NCBI GenBank assembly: GCA_964371505.1
Contig: CAYJNG010000003.1
Location: 1 to 47,303, forward strand
Direction: 5' to 3'
DNA from: CAYJAD01 sp964371505
GTDB taxonomy: Bacteria > Desulfobacterota > Desulfovibrionia > Desulfovibrionales > Desulfovibrionaceae
Length of the DNA: 47,303 nucleotides
Below are positions 25,167 through 31,785 of this stretch, in pieces. Each line of letters begins with the position of its first letter. The stretch's first letter is position 1. The notes below the pieces were generated by a model. It was given only the letters and a program-made list of their open reading frames with translations. It did not search any database and was not told the origin of the DNA. A program made the translations under genes and the position numbers.

Positions 25167-25454
25167 ATGCAATACATTCTCTTTCTCAGTACCGCTCTGT
25201 TCTTTGGCATGTGTGATATGGCCTTTGCCGCAGAAGAAGAATTTGTCCCCCATGAAGTCATTATCGGCTTACTCATTTTACTTTTCATCTTTTGGATTAT
25301 TAAAAAACTCATTGGCGGACTTTTTAAGGCGTCGAAACCTAAAAAAAGTAGCAGCGGAAAAAAGAAAAGCTCTGATGACGATGATGACGATGATGACGAC
25401 GACGATGATGATGACAGCAATGACGACAGTAGCGATGACAGCAGCGACGATTAA
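25167..25454 (+). CDS. Small membrane protein with Lys/Ser linker and poly-Asp tail
   Basis: 95 residues. Signal peptide (ILFLSTALFFGMCDMAFA), short acidic segment, transmembrane helix (VIIGLLILLFIFWII), a basic K/S stretch (KKSSSGKKKSS), then fourteen Asp and an S/D-rich end. The tail charge is opposite to that of the lipoprotein encoded just upstream, so the two could associate electrostatically or bind metal. The poly-Asp run uses mixed GAT/GAC codons. AAGGATATACC precedes the ATG. Function unknown. Confidence 0.72.
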   Translation: MQYILFLSTALFFGMCDMAFAAEEEFVPHEVIIGLLILLFIFWIIKKLIGGLFKASKPKKSSSGKKKSSDDDDDDDDDDDDDDSNDDSSDDSSDD

Positions 25455-25462
25455 AACTTAAG

Positions 25463-25500
25463 AAAGGGCTTAGTGGCATAATAAAGCTAAGCCCTTTTAT
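25463..25500 (+). terminator. Intrinsic terminator
   Basis: AAAGGGCTTAG (25463-25473) pairs with CTAAGCCCTTT (25487-25497), followed by T-rich sequence. It closes the 22300-25454 unit. Confidence 0.75.
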
Positions 25501-25511
25501 ACGGGATAAAT

Positions 25512-26057
25512 ATGATAAAAAAAATTACTGCCTGCCTACTCTGCACAGCCTCCTTTCTTGCTCCGCTTACGCATTGTGGTACAGCCCATGCCTACACCCC
25601 CCCTGTACCGGAACGATATACTTGGCGTGAAAACTGGACTCTATACCCCAAAGATGCCGATTTACGCCTAGCGCGCAACATAAGCCTACACACGCAAACA
25701 CAGCCCCATTACCTTCAAGAGTGGGAAAATGGCGCGGCTGTGCTCTTTCCCATACATATCAGCGAAGCTGGCACCTACAGCATCAGCATTACCTACAGCC
25801 GACAGAGTGTCATGCAAAAAAGCTTTACTGTGGGGGTATTTGTCTTGGAAAGCCCCACCATGCACAGCCTGCTTAATGCCAGCACCCATTTTTACGCAGA
25901 ACTGCCTATTACCAAAGATTGGACTGACTTTACGCAAAAAAACATAGGCACCCTAAGCCTGCCTCAAGGCTCTGTGTATCTGCTATTTACCAATAAAGAC
26001 CACGCCCCTCATGAATACATTATGAACTTACAACAAGTGCATATAAAAAAGCAGTAA
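25512..26057 (+). CDS. Exported beta-rich protein of unknown function
   Basis: 181 residues with signal peptide (CLLCTASFLAPLTHCGTAHA). The mature part has alternating beta-strand patterns (GAAVLFPIHISEAGTYSISI, FTVGVFVLES, GSVYLLFTNKD) reminiscent of carbohydrate-binding-module jelly rolls, but I cannot assign a family. The Cys near the end of the signal lies in THCGT, which is not a good lipobox. The ribosome-binding site is weak (GGGAT). The gene sits alone between terminators. Confidence 0.65.
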   Translation: MIKKITACLLCTASFLAPLTHCGTAHAYTPPVPERYTWRENWTLYPKDADLRLARNISLHTQTQPHYLQEWENGAAVLFPIHISEAGTYSISITYSRQSVMQKSFTVGVFVLESPTMHSLLNASTHFYAELPITKDWTDFTQKNIGTLSLPQGSVYLLFTNKDHAPHEYIMNLQQVHIKKQ

Positions 26058-26061
26058 AACC

Positions 26062-26094
26062 AAAAAGGCCCTTGCATCGTACAACACAAGGGCC
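26062..26094 (-). terminator. Intrinsic terminator for the Spo0M-like gene
   Basis: GGCCCTTG (26067-26074) pairs with CAAGGGCC (26087-26094). On the minus strand the hairpin is followed by five T (plus-strand A at 26062-26066), so it acts mainly on the minus-strand gene ending at 26135. Confidence 0.65.
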
Positions 26095-26134
26095 AGCAAT
26101 GTAGCTTTACAATTTCAAAGCAAAATTGGGTACT

Positions 26135-26899
26135 TTACGCAGGAAAAACCTGTTCAAAATAAACATTAATTTCATCACCTTGCACAGATGCAGGATAGCT
26201 GATGGAAGTATAGCCATCACCAGAAAAGCTACGGTCCACTTCCACAAGCAGGTGTATGGTGTCTTCATCCACAATGAAGCTCAGTTCCACTTCATTAATG
26301 GTGCGGCTATTCCAACTAAAGCCACCGCTGGGGCGCATTTCCACCTCTTGATAGATACCAGAAGCACTGGAAAAGTTAGGCGTATTTAAATAGCCCACTT
26401 CCACATCCACTTTTTTAAATTCAAAACCGTTTTGCACGAACTTATCTAACATGAGAGCTACGGCAGGGTGTGGCTGCACGCTTAGATAGTCACGGTCGCC
26501 GCTATCAAGGCCGGATTCAATATCAAGATCGGTATATACCCATACTTTAGATTCATTTTTCCCTGAAGCAATGGAGGTAATGGGTGTTTCTGCAGGGAGT
26601 TTAAAGCTGAAAGGAATTTCATATTTTTCCCCTGCTTCCACCTTCATGGGCTGATCTATTTTTAAAGATCCCACAGTTTTGGAAGTGCTATAATCTTCTT
26701 CTTCACCATCCACCTCACGTGTACCTTGAGCCAAAGTTCTCACAGAAATGGTCACATGATTCACATCTTGATCAATTTTTCCGCCCTGAATATGCACCGT
26801 GCCTGTAAGCGTATCACCTTGCGTTACAGTCATGGAGTCTAAAACGGTATCTACCTTTGCACTACCAATACCCACTTTTGCTAATAACTTACCAAACAT
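26135..26899 (-). CDS. spo0M: Spo0M (SpoOM) family arrestin-fold protein
   Basis: 254 residues, no signal peptide, so cytoplasmic. The N-terminus (AKVGIGSAKVDTVLD) followed by GDTLTGTVHIQGGKIDQDV, and the later PFSFKLPAETPI and KVWVYTDLDIESGLD, are characteristic of the SpoOM family, named for a Bacillus regulator of sporulation and found widely in non-spore-formers. The fold is arrestin-like, two beta-sandwiches, suggesting a protein-binding role. AAGGAG precedes the ATG. It lies 49 bp downstream of the minus-strand ankyrin gene, so the two are probably co-transcribed. Its cellular role here is unknown. Confidence 0.85.
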   Translation of the reverse strand: MFGKLLAKVGIGSAKVDTVLDSMTVTQGDTLTGTVHIQGGKIDQDVNHVTISVRTLAQGTREVDGEEEDYSTSKTVGSLKIDQPMKVEAGEKYEIPFSFKLPAETPITSIASGKNESKVWVYTDLDIESGLDSGDRDYLSVQPHPAVALMLDKFVQNGFEFKKVDVEVGYLNTPNFSSASGIYQEVEMRPSGGFSWNSRTINEVELSFIVDEDTIHLLVEVDRSFSGDGYTSISYPASVQGDEINVYFEQVFPA

Positions 26900-26948
26900 A
26901 ATTTCTCCTTATGTAGTATTTTAAATTATATGAAGTTTGTAAAAACAG

Positions 26949-27695
26949 TTATTTATTTTGCATCTTCTCTACATGCGCAAGAATCAATTCAACCGCTTTT
27001 TCATTACCATTATCTTGCGCATAAGTCAGTGTTCCTTGCCCATCATTATCGGCAAGTAAGGGATTGGCCCCATGAGCCAAAAGAAGCTTAATAAGCTCCT
27101 CAGATCCATCCATAACCACAAACATAAGTGCTGTAGCGCCGTCATTATCCTTGGCATTCACATCCACTTTTTTATCCAGCAAAAACTTCACGCAAGACAT
27201 AAAACCAGGAGAAGCAGCATGCATAAGCATGGTGGCGCCACTTTTAGAAGTAATTTTTATATCTGCACCATTTTGCAATAAAAAAAGCATCATTTTTTCA
27301 TGACCATGATTGCTAGCAAGCATGGCTGGGGTTTCACCTTGGCTACTTTGGACATCGATATTAGCCTTATTTTTAAGCAATACCTTCGCCACATCCTCCA
27401 TGCCCATGGCTGCGGCATAAGAAAGCGCCGTCATGCCGTTTTTGTCTGTCAAATCCACAGTAGCCTTATTATCAATAAGCAACTGCACCATGGGCGCATC
27501 ATTGGCCGCCGCCGCCACCATAAGAGCCGATATGCCATGCTCATTCACAACATTTACATCAGCTCCGCCTTTCAGCATTTTCTCCACACCGGCCATGTCT
27601 TTATTTTGTGTGGCTTGCAATAAACCACTGGCCCATACCCACTGGGGCATAAGAAAAAGCATACAAACACAAAGCGTACAAATTTTACGATACAT
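26949..27695 (-). CDS. Exported ankyrin-repeat protein
   Basis: 248 residues with signal peptide (ICTLCVCMLFLMPQWVWA) and six to seven regular ankyrin repeats (GISALMVAAAANDAPMVQLL, GMTALSYAAAMGMEDVAKVL, GETPAMLASNHGHEKMMLFL, GATALMFVVMDGSEELIKLL). GAGGAAG precedes the ATG. The repeats are the best conserved of the four ankyrin genes in the window. It is first in a two-gene unit with the cytoplasmic Spo0M-like gene. Upstream are two TCATC-N5-GATGA-like elements (27790, 27884). Predicted periplasmic protein-binding scaffold. Confidence 0.88.
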   Translation of the reverse strand: MYRKICTLCVCMLFLMPQWVWASGLLQATQNKDMAGVEKMLKGGADVNVVNEHGISALMVAAAANDAPMVQLLIDNKATVDLTDKNGMTALSYAAAMGMEDVAKVLLKNKANIDVQSSQGETPAMLASNHGHEKMMLFLLQNGADIKITSKSGATMLMHAASPGFMSCVKFLLDKKVDVNAKDNDGATALMFVVMDGSEELIKLLLAHGANPLLADNDGQGTLTYAQDNGNEKAVELILAHVEKMQNK

Positions 27696-27789
27696 ATAGC
27701 TTCCTCACTCTTTTTTGCGTACTACAAAAATACTCGTACAAACACTATGGTACAAAAAGTAGAGGGAATCAAGAGGGGGGCCACATAAA

Positions 27790-27898
27790 TCATTATTGAG
27801 ATGATGCATTTTTCACCTCAGCGCACGCACAAGAAAAAAACATAAGCACAACCCTTTGAAACCTAAGAAAAACTACAACGTTATCATCTCAACAATGA
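27790..27898. promoter_or_regulatory. Two TCATC-N5-GATGA-like elements
   Basis: TCATTattgaGATGA (27790-27804) and TCATCtcaacAATGA (27884-27898), each with one mismatch and 94 bp apart. They lie in the region shared by the minus-strand ankyrin gene and the plus-strand porin leader, so either side could be controlled. Confidence 0.42.
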
Positions 27899-27916
27899 GA
27901 GAGGTTAAATATAGTA

Positions 27917-27971
27917 TTAAAGGAATAGGCCCATGAAAATAAGCGGAAAAAGACATGGCAACAGCCCGAAA
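27917..27971 (+). repeat. Left copy of 55-bp duplicated gap flank
   Basis: These 55 bases ending at the N run are identical to 28072-28126 on the other side. This pattern is expected when a scaffolder joins two contigs that share an assembly k-mer overlap, so the duplication is probably not real. Confidence 0.85.
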
Positions 27972-28071
27972 NNNNNNNNNNNNNNNNNNNNNNNNNNNNN
28001 NNNNNNNNNNNNNNNNNNNNNNNNNNNNNNNNNNNNNNNNNNNNNNNNNNNNNNNNNNNNNNNNNNNNNNN
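27972..28071. other. Assembly gap (100 N)
   Basis: Exactly 100 N, a conventional placeholder for a gap of unknown or zero length. The identical 55-bp flanks suggest that the contigs overlap and that little or nothing is missing; a true local repeat that broke the assembly is the alternative. Confidence 0.95.
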
Positions 28072-28126
28072 TTAAAGGAATAGGCCCATGAAAATAAGCG
28101 GAAAAAGACATGGCAACAGCCCGAAA
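28072..28126 (+). repeat. Right copy of 55-bp duplicated gap flank
   Basis: Identical to 27917-27971. It contains the start and first 13 codons of the small open frame at 28088. Confidence 0.85.
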
Positions 28127-28153
28127 ATACGAACAGGTAAATATACATTTTAG
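28088..28153 (+). CDS. Possible 21-residue leader peptide
   Basis: A short frame begins MKISGKRHGNSPK and ends ...GKYTF. It has AAAGGAATAGGCCC before the ATG; a CCC just before ATG is common at real starts in this window (for example 5495, 12532, 20787, 22300). The peptide is basic and unlike any family I know. It lies about 260 bp before the porin and could be a leader or chance. If the gap flanks are collapsed this is a single copy. Confidence 0.25.
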   Translation: MKISGKRHGNSPKIRTGKYTF

Positions 28154-28276
28154 CAGCATCTTTGCTACAAATCTTTATGCGAGAGTCCTCTGTGCAAAGT
28201 CTGTCCGTATAATTCATACAAAACGAATACCCATTTAATATTTTGTTAACATCTGCACAATCTCCACCTTTCAATC

Positions 28277-28305
28277 TTGACAAAGAAATTCATTTTCTGT
28301 ATCGA
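28277..28305 (+). promoter_or_regulatory. Candidate porin promoter
   Basis: TTGACA (28277-28282), a 17-bp spacer and TATCGA (28300-28305). The -35 is perfect and the -10 is fair. It implies a leader of about 100 nt before the porin ATG at 28413. Confidence 0.5.
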
Positions 28306-28320
28306 ATGAAGTGCTACTGT

Positions 28321-28376
28321 CATGCCTTTAAGGCATGGGGGAGTATGCTTATGGAAAACTCTTCACTCTTATAAGC
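28321..28376 (+). other. Hairpins in porin leader
   Basis: CATGCCTTTAAGGCATG (28321-28337) is a perfect palindrome around one central T. Further on, TGCTTAT (about 28346-28352) can pair with ATAAGCA (about 28371-28377). Both lie in the likely 5' leader of the abundant porin mRNA and may protect it from decay or allow sRNA control. Confidence 0.4.
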
Positions 28377-28412
28377 AAATACTATGTGTAGTTTAGAAAA
28401 AGGTAGGAAAGG

Positions 28413-29915
28413 ATGAAAAAACTTGCAACGTTGTTATTAACAGCGGGGATGCTTTTTGGTGCGGCCACGGGCGCCAGCGCCATTGATTTTAAGGCTAAAG
28501 GCGAATGGGTTTATGGTTTTGGCATGGCAGATACCATGTTTTATGGGCAAACTGGCGCAGATAGCTTTCATGCACTCAACCGTATTCGCTTACAAGTGGA
28601 TGCCATAGCCTCTGAAGCACTTTCCGGAACAGTCTACTTTGAGCTGGGTGATACCTATTGGGGTAACGGAAGTAGCGGCGGAGCCCTTGGTACTGATGGA
28701 ACCATTGTAAAACTCAAACACGCCTATATTGATTGGTTTGTGCCCAACACACAATTGCAATTTCGCATGGGCCTGCAATGGGGGCAAAACCCTGAAGCTG
28801 CCGGCGGCCCAGCTGTACTTGGCTCAGACGTAGCCGGTATTGTAGCCAATTACAAAATTAACGATATGGTGGGCTTAACAGCAGCATGGATGCGCCCCTA
28901 TAACGACAATTACACCAACAGCTCCACCAGAGGAGATGCTTCTAATTATTTAGATAATATGGATATCTTCATGCTATCCGTACCTGTAAGCGGAAGCGGC
29001 TGGACAGTTACCCCTTGGGCCATGTACGGCGCCATAGGAAAGCATGTTTTTGGAACAGCGGAAGACTTAACCGGCGACAGCAGAATGGACACCGGCTACG
29101 GCGGAACTAAATATCTGCTTAGACAAGGTATTTTCCCTGTGGGCGGCGCCAATGTACTTATGGACAATGACCCTGCTTATCAAGACGCTTTCTGGGTGGG
29201 CTTACCCGTAACATTTAACTATGACGCGTTTAAGTTTGGCTTTGACTTTAACTATGGCGCCACATCTTACGGCGGCACCTACGACCTTAAAGCACAAGCT
29301 GGCACCAATGCTTCCGATATGCGTGCGGATAATCAGCGTGCAGGCTGGGTCATTAAAGCTTTAGCAGAATATAAAATGAGCTGGGGTACCCCAGGTATCA
29401 TGTTCTGGTACGGCTCCGGTGATGACGGTGACATGAAAAATGGCTCTGAAAGATTACCTAACATTGCACCGGACGCATGGTTTACTTCCTTTGTATCTGA
29501 CTCCACATGGAGCATTGCCGATGCCGCATGGGCTAACCCAGGTTATGACCTAAACCTCGACTTCTCCGGCACATGGGGTGTGGCTTTAAGCCTTAGCAAT
29601 ATGTCCTTCATGGATAAGCTTTCCCACACCTTTAAGGTGGCCTATTGGGGCGGCACCAACGATGCTCAAAATGCTAAATACCTCGGGTCCCAGCGCGCGC
29701 TTTCCGGTGGGGACTTCTACCTAACCGAAAATGACTATGTGGTAGAATTCAACCTCGACAGCACCTACCAGATTTATGAAAACCTCTCTGCTACCCTGCA
29801 GCTTGGTTATATCATTAACGGTGTGGATGAAGATACGTGGAATCATGCCAATAGCAATGATTGGGAAAAACGCGACGGCTATAAAGCTGCGCTTCTCGTA
29901 AAATATAAATTCTAA
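28413..29915 (+). CDS. Outer-membrane homotrimeric porin (Desulfovibrio type)
   Basis: 500 residues. The signal peptide (MKKLATLLLTAGMLFGAATG, cleavage at ASA) and mature start IDFKAKGEWVYGFGMAD match the homotrimeric porins of Desulfovibrio-like bacteria. The protein shows alternating amphipathic strands, many aromatic residues, and ends in a strand with C-terminal Phe (ALLVKYKF), the signal for BAM-mediated barrel insertion. It forms passive diffusion channels in the outer membrane. AGGAAAGG lies just before the ATG. It is monocistronic, with a promoter upstream and a strong terminator downstream. This gene is the main taxonomic clue in the window. Confidence 0.9.
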   Translation: MKKLATLLLTAGMLFGAATGASAIDFKAKGEWVYGFGMADTMFYGQTGADSFHALNRIRLQVDAIASEALSGTVYFELGDTYWGNGSSGGALGTDGTIVKLKHAYIDWFVPNTQLQFRMGLQWGQNPEAAGGPAVLGSDVAGIVANYKINDMVGLTAAWMRPYNDNYTNSSTRGDASNYLDNMDIFMLSVPVSGSGWTVTPWAMYGAIGKHVFGTAEDLTGDSRMDTGYGGTKYLLRQGIFPVGGANVLMDNDPAYQDAFWVGLPVTFNYDAFKFGFDFNYGATSYGGTYDLKAQAGTNASDMRADNQRAGWVIKALAEYKMSWGTPGIMFWYGSGDDGDMKNGSERLPNIAPDAWFTSFVSDSTWSIADAAWANPGYDLNLDFSGTWGVALSLSNMSFMDKLSHTFKVAYWGGTNDAQNAKYLGSQRALSGGDFYLTENDYVVEFNLDSTYQIYENLSATLQLGYIINGVDEDTWNHANSNDWEKRDGYKAALLVKYKF

Positions 29916-29931
29916 AAATCCCCCTTCCTGT

Positions 29932-29973
29932 ATTGTGTACGCAAGAGTTCTCTTTTGCGTACACAATTTTTAT
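29932..29973 (+). terminator. Intrinsic terminator after porin
   Basis: ATTGTGTACGCAA (29932-29944) pairs perfectly with TTGCGTACACAAT (29955-29967), followed by TTTTTAT. Confidence 0.88.
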
Positions 29974-29985
29974 AGAATTTTTGCG

Positions 29986-29991
29986 TATAAT
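29986..29991 (+). promoter_or_regulatory. Possible -10 box for the ABC importer operon
   Basis: A perfect TATAAT at 29986-29991 lies 18 bp before the ATG at 30010. No good -35 is visible at the right distance because the porin terminator occupies that space. A short leader would result. Confidence 0.35.
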
Positions 29992-30009
29992 GGGACAAGA
30001 GGCGCATAG

Positions 30010-30963
30010 ATGTTATTATACATTGCCAGACGATTTTTAAGTTTACTTGTTATTTTGCTAGGCTTAACCTTCTTTGTTTTTGCCATGACAGCCATACTCC
30101 CCTCTGACCCTGTGCAACAGCTCCTTGCCAGCATGGGCGCAGAGCAAAACCCTGAAGTCATCTCTAAATTAAAAGAGCAATATGGGCTGGATAAACCCTT
30201 CTTAGTGCAATATGTAGAATGGATGAAGGGCGTTGTGCAGGGTGACCTTGGCATGTCGGTGCATTATGGCCAAACGGTTAACGAGGTTTTATCTAGAAAG
30301 CTGCCCAACACCATTAACCTTGCGGTGGCATCTTTTTTCCTCATGATAATTATTGCCTTTCCACTGGGCATACTTTCTGCCGTGTACCACAAAAAGCCCA
30401 TTGATACCATTATTCGTATGATTTCCTTTGTAGGCCTTGCCATGCCCAACTTCTGGGTGGGGCTTATTCTCATTTACTGGCTTGCTGTGCAACTAAAACT
30501 GCTTCCTGTCAGTGGCAGTGAGTCTGCTGAGCACCTCATTATGCCAAGCATCACCCTTGCCATTGGCCTTGCGGCTTTATTCATTCGCAGAATACGTTCC
30601 GCCATGCTGGAGCAAATGAACCAGCTCTACATTTTGGGCGGTGAAGCCAGAGGGCTTAGTCGTATGCGCATCATTTTTTGTCATGTACTGCCCAATTCCT
30701 TACTAACGCTTGTGACGCTCCTTGGCATATCCTTTGGAGACTTGCTGGGCGGCACCATGATTGTAGAGACCATATTTGGTTGGAATGGTATTGGAAAAAC
30801 AGCCATTGAGGCCATTACCAATAGAGATTATCAGCTCATTCAAGGCTATGTTCTTTGGGTGGGCACTATTTACGTTATGGTCAATCTTTTGGTGGATATT
30901 TCCTATAAATATCTTGATCCAAGAATTAGAATAGCAGGGAGTGAGGCAAAACATGAAGGCTAA
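30010..30963 (+). CDS. ABC importer permease, DppB/OppB/NikB type
   Basis: 317 residues, six transmembrane helices. It has the typical N-terminus (YIARRFLSLLVILLGLTFFV), a periplasmic segment with YGLDKPFLVQYVEW, and the cytoplasmic EAA loop GGEARGLSRMRIIFCHVLPN that contacts the ATPase. It forms half of the channel for a peptide-, nickel- or metallophore-type importer. It is first in a five-gene operon followed by a MATE pump. Its end overlaps the next gene by 11 bp. Confidence 0.92.
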   Translation: MLLYIARRFLSLLVILLGLTFFVFAMTAILPSDPVQQLLASMGAEQNPEVISKLKEQYGLDKPFLVQYVEWMKGVVQGDLGMSVHYGQTVNEVLSRKLPNTINLAVASFFLMIIIAFPLGILSAVYHKKPIDTIIRMISFVGLAMPNFWVGLILIYWLAVQLKLLPVSGSESAEHLIMPSITLAIGLAALFIRRIRSAMLEQMNQLYILGGEARGLSRMRIIFCHVLPNSLLTLVTLLGISFGDLLGGTMIVETIFGWNGIGKTAIEAITNRDYQLIQGYVLWVGTIYVMVNLLVDISYKYLDPRIRIAGSEAKHEG

Positions 30964-31771
30964 CACGAAAACAAATATTGTACTGTATTTGTCACTATTT
31001 AGCGCTGTAGTACTCATCTTACTGTCATATTTTGCCGGTTATTTAGCGCCCTATGACCCCATTGAGCCGCATTATGACCATTTACTGGCGCCGCCCAGCG
31101 AGCAATTTCTCATGGGCACAGACCAATTGGGGCGCGACCTTTTTAGTCGTCTCTTGCACGGGGGAAAAACTTCCCTATTTATAGCCTTTGCGGTGACCAT
31201 GTTTATAGCAAGCCTTGGCATCTTATTAGGTTTAATTGCAGGGTATGCCGGTTCTTTTGTGGATACGGTCATTATGCGCTTTGCCGATGTGCTCATGTCC
31301 TTCCCTGGTACTATTCTTATTCTCGCCATTATAGCGGTGCTTGGCACGGGGCTTTCTAATCTGATTTTGGCCATGACCATTTCAGGGTGGACATCCTATG
31401 CCCGCGTGAGCCGTTCCATGGTGCTTTCGCTAAAAAACTCTACATTTATAGAGCAAGCAAGGCTTGGCGGCGCGCCTACCTTTAAAATTTTACGCACGTA
31501 CTTATTGCCCAATGTGGCGCCTTCGCTCTTGGTTATTATATCGCAAGATATTGGCAATAAACTCCTTGCCATTGCAGGCCTTTCACTCTTGGGGCTTGGC
31601 TCACAGCCTCCTACGCCCGAATGGGGTTTTATGCTCAGCGAAGGCAAGGATTATATGCACTCTGCCCCTTGGTTATTGTATGCACCGGGTTTGGTTATAT
31701 TACTGAATGTTATTGTATTTAACCTTCTTGGTGATTGCTTACGCGACAAATTTGACCCACAACAACAATAA
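30953..31771 (+). CDS. ABC importer permease, DppC/OppC/NikC type
   Basis: 272 residues from the ATG at 30953; a GTG at 30941 is in frame, but GTGAGG there makes a suitable ribosome-binding site for 30953. The motifs fit the family: LMGTDQLGRDLFSRLLHGGK after the first helix, and the EAA loop EQARLGGAPTFKILRTYLLPN. It pairs with the preceding permease. The ATGAAGGCTAA overlap with the upstream stop indicates translational coupling. Confidence 0.92.
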   Translation: MKANTKTNIVLYLSLFSAVVLILLSYFAGYLAPYDPIEPHYDHLLAPPSEQFLMGTDQLGRDLFSRLLHGGKTSLFIAFAVTMFIASLGILLGLIAGYAGSFVDTVIMRFADVLMSFPGTILILAIIAVLGTGLSNLILAMTISGWTSYARVSRSMVLSLKNSTFIEQARLGGAPTFKILRTYLLPNVAPSLLVIISQDIGNKLLAIAGLSLLGLGSQPPTPEWGFMLSEGKDYMHSAPWLLYAPGLVILLNVIVFNLLGDCLRDKFDPQQQ

Positions 31772-31785
31772 AAGGAGTTTTTTTG

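Noticed and set aside
27873..28283. Minus-strand open frames crossing the N run
   Set aside because: They exist only because N does not break the frame, and their ends are duplicated by the identical gap flanks.
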